Shown: positions 12,101 to 24,304 of the stretch, one piece after another | Layout: every line of letters starts with the position of its first letter | Numbering within the stretch: position 1 is the stretch's first letter | Assembly: GCA_019448385.1 (NCBI GenBank) | Contig: JAGTXO010000006.1 | Span: forward strand, 1,364,001-1,428,000 | Source: Diacronema lutheri | Lineage: Eukaryota > Haptophyta > Pavlovophyceae > Pavlovales > Pavlovaceae | DNA: 64,000 bases | Direction: 5' to 3' | Position numbers and translations under genes: made by a program | Notes under the pieces: model-generated | What the model saw: the letters and a program-made list of their open reading frames with translations, nothing else | What the model was told of the DNA's origin: nothing | Database searches by the model: none

Positions 12101-14250
12101 CTGAGCGCGGCGCTGCCGCAACATCACGTCGTGCTCACGTGGAGCCGCGACGGCATCGTCGACGGGATGGACGCCTACGCGTTCCCGCGCGCCAAGATGA
12201 TTGCCGGCCTGCTCGCAGTCGAGGCGGACGCGGTTGAGCCGTGCCGCGACCGCCTGCTCTCGCCCACGCTCGACTTTGAGTCCTTCGTGAACAAGACGCC
12301 GTCGATGGACGAAACCGACACCAAGCACAAGGATGACGGTGCGCTGCGCGCTGCACGCCACGAGCCGCGCTCGACTTGCGGTGATGGTCTGGTCCGGTGG
12401 CGCCGCGCGCTGCGCATTGACCGGCATAAGCTCCCTCGTCCCCCACCCATCCCCTCCCCCACCCCAAACCCATCCCGCCGGCCGCGCGCTCGCAGGCGCG
12501 GACGCGGCAGCGATGCGCGAGGCGCACACGATGTGGGACGCGGGCAACCGGCAGGACGCGGTGCTGCGCGTCATCGCCGCGAAGATTGGCCTCGCGCCCG
12601 AGGCGGTGCTCGGCGAGGCGGCGAGGAACAAGACGTTCTCCGACTTTGGCGGCAACTCCTTCGCGGCGATGGTCGCGATCGGCGCGCTGCGCGAGGCGTT
12701 CAACATCTCGATGCCCGTCTTTGAGCTGCTCACGCTCAGCTTTGCCGAGTTCGCCGCGTCCGCCGTCTGCAAGTCGGACAAGCCGACGACCGGCGACGCT
12801 GCGTGGGTCGTCGAGCGCGCGCCCGCCTTTGGCCCGTTTCGCTCTGTCTCTGATGCGCAGACGCCACGGCTGCCGACCTTTGTCTTCTTCCCGATGGCGG
12901 GTGGTGAGCAGCGCGCCGCCGCGCCGCCATCGCCCGCGCACCACGCCGCACTGGGCCTCGCCCGATGGAGCGGCGCGCACCTCCCACCCTTCGCAATTTG
13001 CCTCCCGGCTGCGGCGCAGCGTGCACGCGTGGGCACGCCCGGCTGACGCGCATCCGCGCCGCTGCACGCCGCGCCCGCGCAGGCTCGCCCAAGCAGTACG
13101 CGCAAGTGTACATGGCCCTCCGCAGGGACGTGCCACACGCGCGCTGCCTCCTCATCCAGCCGCCCGGCCGCGAGGCGCGCATGGGCGAGCCAAACGAGAC
13201 GGACATCGACGCGTACGTCGAGCACATCTGCGGCGCGCTCCGCCCGAAGCTCGTCGGGCCGGGCGCGATCGAGGGCGACGTCGTCTTCGTCGGCGATTCG
13301 TGGGGGTCGCTGGCCGCGTACACGGTCGCGCAGCGCCTGCGCGAGCAGGTCAACTTTTCGCCCGACCACATGGTCATCTCGGGCAACGCGTCGCCGACGA
13401 TTGCGTCCGAGCACGCGGGCCTCGGCAGCTTTTCCGACACGCCGATCGCCGAGCTGTCCGACGCGGACCTCGAGGAGTTCCTCAAGTCGTCGGGCGTCGA
13501 CGAGGTGGGCCTCGCAAAGTCGCACAGCGGCTCCAACGGCGACAAGAGCGCGAGCGCCGAGGGCTCGGCGATCATGGAGGCGATGGTCGCCGCGCTCCGC
13601 GCTGACTGCCAGCTCTACGAGGACTTTCGGCGCGACCCGTCAAGCGAGCCGCTGCTGTGCAACGCGCTCGTGCTGCGTGGCACGCAGGACGCCGTCGTCA
13701 AAGCGCCCGAGATGACTGGGTGGGCCGACGAGTTTTGCGGCGACGTGCGTCGCGCGCCGCGCGCGCACGCGCCGCACGCCATGCGCACATTCGGGTCGCC
13801 GAGCGCGCGCGGCCGCCAGCGCCCTCGCACGCGTGCGCATTGCGCCCACACGCACGCGTGCGCGCGTGTTGCCACCCCCTGCTGGCATTCGTACCGCAGG
13901 AAATCGCCTTCGTCAAGGTGCCCGACGCAAGCCACCACATCTACGTCGAGCAGCCCGATTATGTGAGCCAGCGTCTCGCGCGCCTCGTCGCTGACCCGTC
14001 GTCGCACGTCTCGGTGAACCTCTCGCGCGTGCGCGGTGGCACGTCGTCGCACACGTGGACGCACGAGAGCAACAATCAGGAGAATATCCTCGAGCCGCCG
14101 TGCCCCTTCGTCAAGGGCTTCGACATGGACGAGCTGAGCAAGTTCCGCGCGAACTATCGCTGCTACCGCATCGGCTCGCCGTGGGGCTCGCGCGGGCAGG
14201 TCGGCGCGCTCGTCGACGGCTTCACCGAGAACACCGTCACCTACCTCTGA
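9142..14250 (+). CDS. NRPS-like enzyme: adenylation-methyltransferase-carrier-thioesterase
   Basis: Exons 9142-11111, 11215-12338, 12496-12903, 13083-13744 and 13900-14250 join in phase to give 1504 residues. The adenylation domain shows motif A3 (YTSGSTGKPKG, about residue 222), A4 FDVSIHEMW with the Asp that binds the amino group, A5 NMYGPTEAS, A7 YRTGDLG, A8 GRADRQVKIGG and A10 with its Lys (GTAGKVDHN, about 558). Next comes an SAM-dependent methyltransferase of the NRPS type with the IIEMGCGKG loop (about 645-655), split by intron 1. The carrier domain has DFGGNSF with the phosphopantetheine serine near 1082. The thioesterase has PMAGG, GDSWG (Ser about 1241) and a histidine in DASHHIY (about 1399). 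A tail of about 100 residues follows. There is no condensation domain, so the predicted job is to activate, N-methylate and release one amino acid, or hand it to a partner. An in-frame GTG upstream (9070) is not preferred. Confidence 0.88.
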
Positions 14251-14546
14251 CAGTTGGAGGACGCGGTCGCGTCGGCGTTGTGCTGTGCCGGCGTGCGTCC
14301 CAGCACAGCGCAGCTCAGCGCAGCGCGCTCTCCCGCCCGCCTTTTCGATCCCCCCTCCATGTCGGTTGCACACCACCGTGGATTGCCATGTTCTCCCCAC
14401 CCCCCGCACTGGACACCGCCTGTGAACATTGGATGACACCCCTCCACCACCCCGCACATCACCAGTGCACACCACCGTGGACACCGCCTGTGGACACCAC
14501 CTAGACATCAAACAATTGAAATTTTGTTTTTGATCGGTGCAGCATG
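14251..14546. other. Convergent 3' intergenic region with short repeats
   Basis: Lies between the stop codons of the NRPS-like gene (plus) and the GT8 gene (minus). The 16-bp word tgcacaccaccgtgga occurs at 14367-14382 and 14466-14481, and ggacaccgcctgtg at 14411-14424 and 14479-14492. This is an imperfect CCACC/TGTGGA minisatellite. No gene is seen. Confidence 0.7.
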
Positions 14547-15962
14547 TCAGTGGCACGTGCCGTGCGAGTAGCAGAGGGAGAGGACGGACGCGCCGGCCGG
14601 TCTACGCGCGTCGTGCGGCTTGTCACGCAGCTTGCATTGGCCGACGTAGAAGAGCTCGCGCGCGTCGCGAGTCCCGACAATCGCGCGCACGTGACTCGCG
14701 ACCTGCGCGGCCTGCGCGACGCACTTTGGCAGGTGGTCATGCGTCGAGTACTTGTGGATTGTCTTGAGCCTGTACGCGGCGCCCGCGCTCGCCCACAGCG
14801 GCGCGCACGAAGGGAGCGGACTGATCGCGTCGTACACGCACGCGTCGAGCTCGTGCACGTGGAGGTGGTGCTTGTGCAGCACGAAGAACCAGAAGAGGAA
14901 GCCCTGTGGACCTTCGCAGCCGTAGCAGCGCCCAGGCTCGCGAAAGTGTAGCGGCAGCTGCTTGGCTGAGTTGAACCAGAACTGCGCGCGCGAGTACTGC
15001 GCCCCGTGCAGCCTACGCAGCATCTCAACGTACACGATGCGTGATGGCGCCACGACGAAGAAACCGCCCTGCCACGGCCCGTTCGGCCCGGCAGCGTAGA
15101 GCGCGTGCAGCTGCGCCGGGCAGCCGAAGAGGTAGTCCACGTTCGTGATCACGTGCACGTCCAGATCGAGGAACAGGATCCGTCGGAAGCCATCAAGCTT
15201 CCACGAAATGAGCTTGAAGTATTCGCGCCACGCGCAGCAGTTGGGCATGTCCTCGGTGAGTTTAACGAACCACGGCATGAGCGTCTGGTCGGCAAATAGG
15301 CCCGAGCCCTGCGGCGCGACGGGCCACGGGTGCACGTATACGATCGTGTGCTCGTCCGCAGCGGCCATCAGCCGCTTGAGCATCGCGACGGCCGCGTCCG
15401 GCACGACGCTCTCGTCCTTGGGCAGCACGACGACGATCCACGCCCGGGTGCGCGTGCGCAGCCGGCGCACGGATTGCAAGATCATCTCAAGGTACGCCTT
15501 CTTGAGCTTGGTGACCACAAAGACGCACGCGTACGGCTTCATGTGGCGCGGTGCGCGCGGGCACGCCTTGGGCACGTCGAGGTAGCACCAGTGCGAGCTG
15601 CGCGAATCGCCGTGGTGCGCGGGCGAGTACGAGTGGCAGTACTGCGGCAGGCTGCCCTGCGCAAGCAGCGCCCGTTGCCGGTATACGGACGGCGCGCTGG
15701 CGAGCGATGCGTTCGCGCCGCCATGGCGGAGCGTCGCGCCCGATGCGCTCGAGAGCACCACCTCGACGAACCCCGCGCCAGCGTCGACGTACCGCACGCC
15801 GAGGTCCGGCTGAGGAGCCGGGGCGAAGCCAACATCACTCAACCCGCGAGCACCCCGCTCGGCACAGACGGAGACGAGCATGCCCGTGAGCCAGCCCTGC
15901 AGCACCATCGGGCGGCTGCACGGCGAACGATCACAACATGATTGGCAGCGTCGTACCGCCAT
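14547..15962 (-). CDS. Family GT8 (glycogenin-like) glycosyltransferase
   Basis: An intronless frame of 471 residues. The catalytic fold begins near residue 140 with the stretch ACVFVVTKLKKAYLEMI. The metal-binding DxD is in ILFLDLDVHV (Asp-Leu-Asp, about residues 266-268). The following GGFFVVAPS and the preceding WREYFKLISWKL block are placed as in GT8 enzymes, which transfer glucose, galactose or xylose from a nucleotide sugar. Family GT8 includes glycogenin and plant GUX/GolS enzymes; the acceptor cannot be read here. The first 130 residues contain several cysteines and a short hydrophobic stretch (GWLTGMLVSVC) that might be a weak signal anchor. The gene is divergent from CSN2 with 86 bp between the ATGs. 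Confidence 0.75.
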   Translation of the reverse strand: MAVRRCQSCCDRSPCSRPMVLQGWLTGMLVSVCAERGARGLSDVGFAPAPQPDLGVRYVDAGAGFVEVVLSSASGATLRHGGANASLASAPSVYRQRALLAQGSLPQYCHSYSPAHHGDSRSSHWCYLDVPKACPRAPRHMKPYACVFVVTKLKKAYLEMILQSVRRLRTRTRAWIVVVLPKDESVVPDAAVAMLKRLMAAADEHTIVYVHPWPVAPQGSGLFADQTLMPWFVKLTEDMPNCCAWREYFKLISWKLDGFRRILFLDLDVHVITNVDYLFGCPAQLHALYAAGPNGPWQGGFFVVAPSRIVYVEMLRRLHGAQYSRAQFWFNSAKQLPLHFREPGRCYGCEGPQGFLFWFFVLHKHHLHVHELDACVYDAISPLPSCAPLWASAGAAYRLKTIHKYSTHDHLPKCVAQAAQVASHVRAIVGTRDARELFYVGQCKLRDKPHDARRPAGASVLSLCYSHGTCH

Positions 15963-16048
15963 CGTGTGCCAAATCCTTCAGTCGGCGCCGCCGGCCCGCC
16001 GCGCGTCCTCGCGCGCGGCAGCTTGTCGTTCGGCGTGCGGGCCGTGCG
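15963..16048. promoter_or_regulatory. 86-bp divergent promoter, GT8 / CSN2
   Basis: The two ATGs point away from each other with 86 bp between them. No TATA box or long repeat is visible. The in-frame CSN2 reading frame extends back to 15938, overlapping the GT8 start, but the conserved CSN2 N-terminus begins at 16049. Confidence 0.5.
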
Positions 16049-17301
16049 ATGGGCGACGACGAGGACTATGGGTTCGAGTACTCGGATGAGGAGCCCGAGG
16101 AGGAGGACGTGAACATCGAAAACCAGTACTACAACTCGAAGGGGCTCGTCGACTCGGACGCGGACGAGGCGCTCGCTGGCTTCCGCGAGGTGCTGAGGAT
16201 GGAGGGCGATAAGGGCGAGTGGGGCTTCAAGGCGCTCAAGCAGATCGTCCAGCTGCAGCTCAAGCTCAAGAACTACCCGTCAATGCTCGAGAGCTACCGC
16301 GAGATGCTCACGTACATCAAGTCGGCCGTCACGCGCAACTACTCGGAGAAGGTGATCAACAAGATCCTCGACCTCATCTCGACGACCAACGACATGAGCC
16401 TGCTGCACAACGTCTATGGCACGACCCTTGACGCGCTCAAGCAGGCGAACAACGAGCGCCTCTGGTTCAAGACCAACCTCAAGCTCGGCAAGCTCTACTA
16501 CGACTCGGGAGAGTACAGCCGCCTCGCCGCCATCATTGCCGAGCTGCACAAGAGCTGCCAGGTGCGCGCGCGCGCGCGCGCGCGCGCGCGCGCGCTGCTC
16601 CGTTGCGGCGGCGCGGCCCGGACTGCACCACGCGGCAGCCGAGCGCGCCGCGCCGACCGCCGCTCGGCTGCCGCGTCGACCGCCGCGCGCGTGCCGACCG
16701 CGCCTCGACCGCCGTCCGCGCGTCGCGCGCGCGCGCGCGCTCGCGCGCTCCGCTCGGCGCGGCCGCGCGCAGGCGGAGGACGGCTCGGACAACCAGCGGA
16801 AGGGCACGCAGCTGCTCGAGGTATACGCGCTCGAGATCCAGATGTGCACGGCGACCAAGAACACAAAGCGGCTCGCGCAGCTCTACAAGCAGGCGCTCGA
16901 GATCCAGTCTGCGATTCCCCACCCGCGCATCATGGGCGTGATCCGCGAATGTGGCGGCAAGATGCACATGGCGCAGCGCAAGTGGGAGGACGCGCGCACC
17001 GACTTCTTCGAGGCATTCAAGAACTACGACGAGGCCGGCGCGCACCGGCGCATCCAATGCCTCAAATATCTTGTCCTCGCCAACATGCTCATGAACTCGA
17101 ACATCAACCCATTCGACTCGCAGGAGGCAAAGCCGTACAAGAACGACCCGGAAGTCGTCGCGATGACCGACCTCGTCAACGCATACATGCAGTGCGCGCG
17201 CACGCGCGCGACAAGCCCGCACCGCCGCCCGTCCCGCCGCCGCCAAGTGGGACGGGCAGCACAGGGGCCACCGGAGCGCAATCCACCGGAGCGCAATCCG
17301 T

Positions 17302-17345
<44 letters not shown>

Positions 17346-17822
17346 CCCCTTCCCTCCAAAGACGGCCATGCCGCGCGTGCGCGCGTGCGCGCTGACGAGT
17401 GGCTGCCCTGCGCCATTTGGCGTTCGCGCGCTCTCGGCTGGCGGTGCAGGAACGAGATCCGCACGTTCGAGAAGATTCTCGCTCGGAACAAGCGAACAAT
17501 TCTCGACGACGACTTCATCCGCGACCACATCGCCGACGTGCTGACGAGCATCCGAACGCAGGTGCTGCTCAAGCTGATCCAGCCGTACACGCGGATCCGG
17601 CTGCCGTTCATCTCCGAGCACCTCAACGTCGAGCAGCGCGAGGTGGAGAGCCTGCTGATCGCGCTCATCCTCGACGGGCAGATCGATGGCCAGATCGACC
17701 AGCTTGAGCAGCTGCTTGTGCTCGCCAAGAACCCAAAGGGCGCGCAGAAGCACCAGTCCTTTGAAAAGTGGTCTCAGCAGCTCGGCCTTTTGCACACCAG
17801 TGTCTTCAACAAGCTCGTCTGA
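16049..17822 (+). CDS. CSN2: COP9 signalosome complex subunit 2
   Basis: Exons 16049-16561, 16773-17191 and 17450-17822 join in frame to 434 residues; animal CSN2 is about 443. The protein opens with the acidic [15 protein letters not shown] segment and the family hallmark [10 protein letters not shown]. It then shows [55 protein letters not shown] and the PCI region ending KPYKNDPE ... [11 protein letters not shown]. These are near-identical to metazoan and plant CSN2. CSN2 is a scaffold of the COP9 signalosome that binds cullin-RING ligases during Nedd8 removal. Intron 1 begins with a long GC dinucleotide run, and intron 2 carries a 39-nt C tract ahead of its acceptor. Start choice rests on the conserved N-terminus. 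Confidence 0.97.
17305..17343 (+). repeat. 39-nt C homopolymer in CSN2 intron 2
   Basis: An unbroken run of C on the coding strand within intron 17192-17449, about 106 bp before the acceptor. It probably serves as, or lies near, the polypyrimidine tract. Confidence 0.9.
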
Positions 17823-17952
17823 GGACTGAGGGAGCAGCGACGGGGCTGGGGGGGGGAAGGTTGAAACGACGCGCCATCAGACCGATTTCAACAACGGCAT
17901 CAGAGGAGCGACCGCCCGTCACCACGACCGCGACGTGATCGCCCGCGTCTAG

Positions 17953-17977
17953 CCCCCCCCCCCCCCCCCCCCCCCCC
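17953..17977. repeat. 25-nt C homopolymer between convergent genes
   Basis: Lies between the stop codons of CSN2 (17822) and the Dbp10-like gene (17995), in the 3' flank of both. Confidence 0.9.
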
Positions 17978-17994
17978 ATCCTCCGCGTCTCCAA

Positions 17995-18085
17995 TCATCG
18001 CCCGCGCCCGCCACCACGACCGCCGCCACGCCCGCGGCCGCTCCCTCCACCTCGCCCGCCGCCGCCGCGCCCGCCGCCGCCGCCG

Positions 18086-18120
<35 letters not shown>

Positions 18121-20950
18121 GCGCCCGCCACCGCCGCGCCCGCCACCGCCGCGCCCGCCACCACCGCGCCCGCCAGACGCGCCACCGCGCTTCTGCCGGA
18201 GGTGAAACATTGAGAGCTTCTTGGCGGCGAGCTTGCGGTCCTTGGAAATCTTGGCGAGCGGCTTGAGCTCCGACTTGACCGACGCATTCGGCACGGGTGC
18301 CTTGTACCACCGTCCCTTGAAGCCGACACGGGGCTTGTCGCCCGCGCGCGACAAGTCTTCCTCCTCACCAGGCGCCTGGATACGGCGCTGCTCGCGCTTC
18401 GTCCACGCCGAGTAGAGCGCGCCGGACTCCTTCTTCGCGCCCTTCGAGCCCGCGCCTTTCTGCCTCGCCGCCTTCGCCTTGCCGCTCTCCGAGAGCAGCT
18501 GCGCGACACCGATCCGCTCGCGCACGTACTTCTTCTTCCGCGCGTCCCAGCGCGTGCGGTTGCGCGCGTCCGTGCCCACCTTCTCGTCGTCGACGAGGTC
18601 GAGGACGGCGGAGGCGATCTGCGCCTCGCGCGCGTCCGTGTGCACCGCGAAGGACTCGTCCGCGCCCTCCGCGTCGAGCTTCGTGCTCGGCAAGAAGTAT
18701 GCCGTGTCGCGGAAACGGTCGGCGTGGAGCACGCTCGCCTTGCGCTTTCGCCCTGCCGCGGCCGCCTCCGCCCCGCGCCTCTGCCCGCCGCCGCGTGCGC
18801 GGCTCGCTGGCGCGCGCGCGCCAGCGTCCGGGCCGTCGGTGTCGCCATCGCCATCGCCGCCATCGTTGTCATCACCGCAATCGTTGTCATCGCCGCCATC
18901 GTTGTCATCACCGCAATCGTTGTCCACATCGGCGGCGGCGGCTCCAATGGCAAGCGCGCGGCGCGCGGCCACGTCCTGCGCGCGCTTGCGCGCAGCGTTG
19001 GAGCGCTGAATGTGCTCGGAGGCCTTGGCCTGCTGCTGCGCGCCGCGCTCGAGCAGCCCAGCGGGCGTCGACGCGAACGCGGCCGCGCCCTTTGCGCTCT
19101 GCTCAATAATTGACGATGGCGGACGGAAGGCGGCGAGTTTCGTCAAGAATGAGTCGCGCACGAGCTCCGTCCTCGCGTCGACGAGGGAGAGAAGCATCTG
19201 CGTGCGCGCGGGCGGAAAGGAAGGGGAAGAGGGGGGGGGGGGGGGCGGGGCGGTGCGGCGAGGCGTGGGCGAGAGCTGCGAGTGCGCCTTGACATCGGAG
19301 GGGGGGGGGGGGGGGGATGGAGGGGGGGGGGGGGGAGGGGCACGCGCGGTGCCGCCCGGCGTGGCGCACCGGGTGGATCGCGACCGTCTTTGGCGCGAGC
19401 TGCTTGGCGCGCGCCGCCGAGTGCGGCGACGCGGACGGGCGCGTCTTCTGGTAGAGCTTGTACGCGTTGGTCGATGCGCGGTGAGCCGCCCAAAGCTCAT
19501 CGCTCTCATTTAAAAGCGTCTCGACGCGCTCGGCGGCGGGCGCGAGCGCGAGCTTTGGGAACGAGCCGATGTGCGCGACGCGCGGGTCGAGCGCGGGCAT
19601 GCCCGGCTCGGGCGCGGGCGCGCCGTCCGCCGCGAGGACGGAGCGGCCAAGAGCGAGCTGCAGGTCGACCACGTACGGCAGCTCGTCGGGCTGGGCGAAG
19701 GAGAACGACGTGCCGGCGCGGCCGGCGCGCGCCGTACGGCCCGAGCGGTGCACGAACAGCTTCGGCTTTGGCGGGAAGTCGTAGTTGACCACCACGTCGA
19801 GCATCGGGATGTCGAGGCCACGCGCGGCCACGTCCGTCACGACGAGCGCGCGCGTCTTCGCCGCGCGGAACTTTGCCAGGTTGATCTTGCGCGCGGCGGG
19901 ATCCATCGTACCGTACACGGCGGAGACGGGCACGCCGATCGCGCCGAGGAGCAGCGAGACGAAATCGACGTGGTGCCGCGTCGCGACGAAGATGATCGCT
20001 TGGTCTGTCGGCTGGAGCACTGCCTGCATGAGCCACAGGAGGGCCGCCGGCTTCTCGGCGGGGCGGACGGCGAAGAAGGCGAGCGCGAGCGCGTCGGAGA
20101 GGCGCCGCTCGGCGTCGAGGCGCACCATCTCCGGCTCTTTGAGTCCCGCGCGAGCGAACTCGGCAAGCGCGGCCGGCATCGTCGCCGAGACGAGCACGGT
20201 CTGGCGCCGCTCGGGCATCCGGCGGAGCACCTCGTGCAGCTGCACGGCGAAGCCGAGCTCGAAGAGGCGGTCGGCCTCGTCGAAGACGGCGTACTCGCAG
20301 CGTGCGAGCGACAGCTCCGCCTCGAGCAGATGGTGCATGAGCCGGCCGGGCGTCGCGATCAGCACGTCCGGGTTGCGCGCGAGCAAATCGAATTGGTCCT
20401 CGATCGAGTCGCCGCCGACGAGCAGGCAGAGCTCGAGCGGAGGGGCGAGGAAGCGGCCGAGCTCCTTTGCAAACTTAAGCGTCTGCAGCGCCAGCTCGCG
20501 CGTCGGCGAGAGCACCACGCCGCGCACGCCCACCGTCGACGCGTGCGCCTTGAGCCGCTCAAACATGGGCACGAGGAACGCGGCGGTTTTCCCGGAGCCC
20601 GTGCGCGCCATCGCGACGACGTCGCGACCGGTGAGGATGAGCGGGATGGCCTTGCGCTGGATGGGCGTAGGTAGCCGATAGCCCTTGCGCATCAGCGCCT
20701 GGAACACCGGCTTGGACAGGTCCATCGCCTGGAAGCCGCCCTGCTTCCTGCGCTTCTTGAGGAGACGCTCCTCGGCCGCGGTGCCGTCGTCGTCGTCGTC
20801 GTCGTCGTCGAGCTGCGCAAAATCGAGCACCGGCTCGGCATCATCGAGATCGTCAATCGGCTCCGCCTCCTCCTCATCATCCTCGCGTACGAGCTCTTCC
20901 TCCTCCTCCTCGTCGGAGACCTCCTCCCTCCGCCGACGCGGCGGCGCCAT
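17995..20950 (-). CDS. Dbp10/DDX54-type DEAD-box RNA helicase
   Basis: Exons 20950-19370 and 19197-17995 (minus, phase 0) give 927 residues. An acidic N-terminus (Glu and Asp runs) precedes the helicase core (about 60-480): the Q motif (GFQAMDLS ... PTPIQ), motif I ARTGSGKT, Ia PTRELAL, II DEAD, III SAT, V TDVAARGLD and VI HRSGRTARAG. The second exon resembles the Dbp10 C-terminal domain, with DRFRDTAYFLPSTK near residue 690. It then has a basic region (WDARKKKYV, GRWYKAP) and ends in a long Arg-Gly-Gly tail. Dbp10/DDX54 acts in the nucleolus in 60S ribosome assembly, and in animals also as a transcription cofactor. A repeat near 18840-18925 encodes an Asp/Asn/Gly-rich linker. The single intron carries three C runs when read on the coding strand. 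Confidence 0.93.
19231..19335 (-). repeat. Three C homopolymers (coding strand) in the helicase intron
   Basis: On the plus strand these are G runs at 19231-19245, 19300-19316 and 19322-19335. Read in the direction of the gene they are C runs inside intron 19369-19198. Confidence 0.9.
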
Positions 20951-21073
20951 GGCCCCGTGGCCCGCGTCACCGAATGCTACCCGTGACGCAAGTTGTGTGA
21001 TGGCGTCGATCGCCAGTGGGCCAGTGGCAGAGGAGGGGGCGGACGCTGGGATCGGAATGCGAGGGCGTTGCCG

Positions 21074-24000
21074 TTAGGCGCCGGGCGGAGAAGGCGCACC
21101 CAGCCGCCGATCCACGCGCCAGAGGCCAGCCACAAGCAGCATGAGCGCGAGCACGGCCGTCAGCTGCTGCCAGCCGCTCAGCCGCCTCCAGAGCCGTTTG
21201 CTCGACGATCGGCGACGAAGCGCTGCAGCGGCGTCAGTTGCCGGCGTAAGCGGCGGCGTCAACGACGTGGCGCCCTTCCGCCGCGCAGCGGGCGCGTGTG
21301 CGGCCGTGCGCGCGCCGTCCGCCCCGTCCGGCGTCGCCGGCGTCGGCTCGCGCGTGAGCTGCGGCGCGATCGTTGCGTGCGTCATTTGCTGCTCGACGCG
21401 CGCAGGCTGTGGACAAAGCGTGTTCGACGGAGGGGAGGGGAGGATGGGGGGCAAAACGTGCGACGCGTGTTCAGGGCGCGGAAGCGGGGCGCGGGCGCCC
21501 GCCCCGCGGCGAGCGCGGCGGGTAATGGGCGGCGGGTAATGGGCGCAGGGCGCAGGGTGTAGGGCGCAGGGCGCAGGGCGCAGGGCGCAGGGCGCCAGGG
21601 CGCGCGCACCGTGCTCCATTCGCTCCAGCCGAGCGCGTTGCGCGTGCGCACGCGCACCCAGGCCGCGCCCTCCGCGCTCGGCGGCAGCGAAAGTTCGGTG
21701 CGTGCAGGCTGCACGGGCGGCAGCGATGCCCACCGCATGCCGCGATCGTCGAGCGAAGGCGACGTCGTGAATGCAACCACGTGCTCGAGCAGCGCGCTGC
21801 CGCGCGAGTCGGCGTGCTGCGCGCGCGCGCGCGCGGCACATCGGCGAGCGGACGCGCGCGCATGAAGCACGAGCAGGGCGTGGCGCGGCGCGACGACGCG
21901 CTGCGCCACGCGCGAGCGCGCGAGCCGAACGCGACGCGCGCGCGCGCGCGCATGGGAGAGGGGGATCAGGGCGGTCGCAGCCGGTGGCGCGCACCGCCCA
22001 CTCGACGGTGGTTTTAAAGCCGCGCGCGAGCGTCCGTCGGACAGCGGTCGGCACGGCGGGCTGCGCCGGCGGCTCGGCCGCATGCGTGCAGACCTGCACG
22101 CACGCGCTCTCCTCCGACCAACCGACCGCGTTGCGCGCGGCGACGCTCAGCTCGAAGCGCGAGCCCGCGCTCAACTTGGTGACCGTGTGCGCGAGCGATA
22201 GGCCCTCGTACACGACGAGCGCCCGGCCGGAGCGCGCCGGCGCGCCGACGTCACGTAGACGCAGCCTGTACTCGCAAATGGCCGCCCCACGGTCTTCTGG
22301 CGCGGCCCATTTGAGCTTGACCGTCGTGTGCGTCACGGCCGCGCACACGGGCGCGGCGGGTGCGGCGGGCGCGGCCGCGGCGGACTCGAACGTGGCGTGC
22401 GGCGAGTAGGCGGACGCGCCCGCCGCCGTCACCGCCTGCACGCGCAGCTGCACGCGCGCGCCGCCCGGCGGCGGCGGCTGCACGTGGCACGTGCGGCCGT
22501 GCGTGCGGCTGTGCGTGCGCCACGCGCCGTGCCCCTCGCGCGCCTGCACGACGTACTGGCTGATCGGCAGCCCGCCCGCATCGGGCTCGTCCCAGCTCAC
22601 CTCGACGCGCCCGTCGGCGAGGACGCGCGCGCGCGGCTCTGCGGGCGCACTCGGCGCGGCTGCGCTCGTGCGCATGGCGAGCTGCGCGGAGGGCGGGCCG
22701 CGGCCGACGCGGTTGACAGCGCGCACGCGCACGAGGTACTCGCAGCTCGGCTCGAGCGCTTGCAGCTCAGCGCGCGTGCCGCCCACCGTCGCCGCCTTCT
22801 CCCAGCGCGGCGCGCCGGCCGCGCCCGACGCGCCGGCCGGCCTGAGCGGCTTCGCCCAGCCGGCGGCGACGCTGCCGAGGCTGCCAGGCGCGACATCGTC
22901 GCACCCCGCCCCGCCCGCCCTCTCACCGCCGGCGCTCACGTCACCGCTGCTGCTGCGCGCGCTGCCGCCGGCCGCGCCGCCGCTCGCCAGTTGCGCGGCC
23001 CCCGCCGCCCTGGCGATCTCGAGCACGTATGTGGTGATCGGTGCGCCGCCATCGTCATTCGGTCGTGTCCACTCGAACGCAGCCATCGTGCTGCCCGCAC
23101 TGAGCAGTCCGGGCGCGTGCGGCGCGGCGGGCACGCGTGCGGGCGCGGCGATCCGCGCCTCCGCGCCGAGCGGCGAGCATGTGTGCGCGTCGTGCGCGCG
23201 CAGCCGGAAGGCATACCAGTCACCCGCGCGCAGGCCAGTCTGCACATGCTGCAGCGGCGGGGCCGGCGGCGCAGCAGACCGTGCCGTGCCGCCCGCCGCG
23301 CTCGAGTTCGTGGCGCCTCGCAGCTCGACCACGGCGACTTGGCACCACTGCGCGGCGGCGGCGGTCACGCCAGCGCCGCCGTTTCGGCTCGCCCTACGCA
23401 AGAGCGCCGTGTCCCAGCTCGACACCTCGGCGGCGGCGGCGGCGGAGTGCTCGCTGCCGTTGTCCCAGCTCGGCCCGGCTCCGTCGCTCGCCGACGCCGA
23501 CCGGCCGATCGCGCCGCCATTGCTGTCGCGCTCCGGCACGCCGCCATTGCTCAGCTCGGCGGGTAGGCCCGTGCCGTCGCGCATCGGCGGCGCGAACGGC
23601 CGGTCCTCGCACATGTAGATGCTCCAACGCGAGAGGACGCAGCCCGCGGGCAGCGAGTACGGCGTGGCGGGCGCGGCGACGAGGATCCCGTCCGTCCCGG
23701 AGTAGGAGAGCGTCGGCGCGGCGGGCGCGGGCAACACGCCCGTCGTGCGCACGACGAGGGTATCCGACGGCTCGACGCCGGCGAGCGCACCCGCCGCACC
23801 GCCGCCGTCGACGGGCGGCACGATACGCAGCACGACGCGGTACTCGCTCAGCGGCGCCAGGCCGTCGACGACGCACGAGCGCTCGCCCGGCGCCCCTTCC
23901 ACCCGAGCAACCAGCTCCAAGCCGGCGTCGCGCGCGAGGCTGCGCGCCTGCTCGAGCGCGTCCGCCGCGCCGTTGGACGCGCGCGACGGCGCCTTGCCGC

Positions 24001-24265
24001 TCCGCGCGGCGGGCGGCGGCATCGCAGCTACGGGTTGCCGCACGGCAGACGCGCCCGCGTCGGCAGCTGCGGCCACGCTCGGTGCGCGAAGCACGTCGAG
24101 CGTGACGCCGCACGCGTCGACGGGCCCAACGGCTGGTAACGTCCAGCCAAGCTCGAGCCAACTGCCACCCGCGGCACACAGCTCGAGCTGCGCACGCTCG
24201 CGCCGCTTCGCAGGTCTCGTCGCGCACACGATCGGCTCGGACGGCGACGAGATGAGCGGTGGCGT

Positions 24266-24304
<39 letters not shown>

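Noticed and set aside
13615-14556. 313-codon minus-strand frame over the NRPS thioesterase exon
   Set aside because: Antisense shadow; the plus strand encodes the conserved thioesterase C-terminus.
16562-16600. GC dinucleotide run as a Z-DNA or regulatory element
   Set aside because: Similar GC runs start many introns here; it is a general intron feature.
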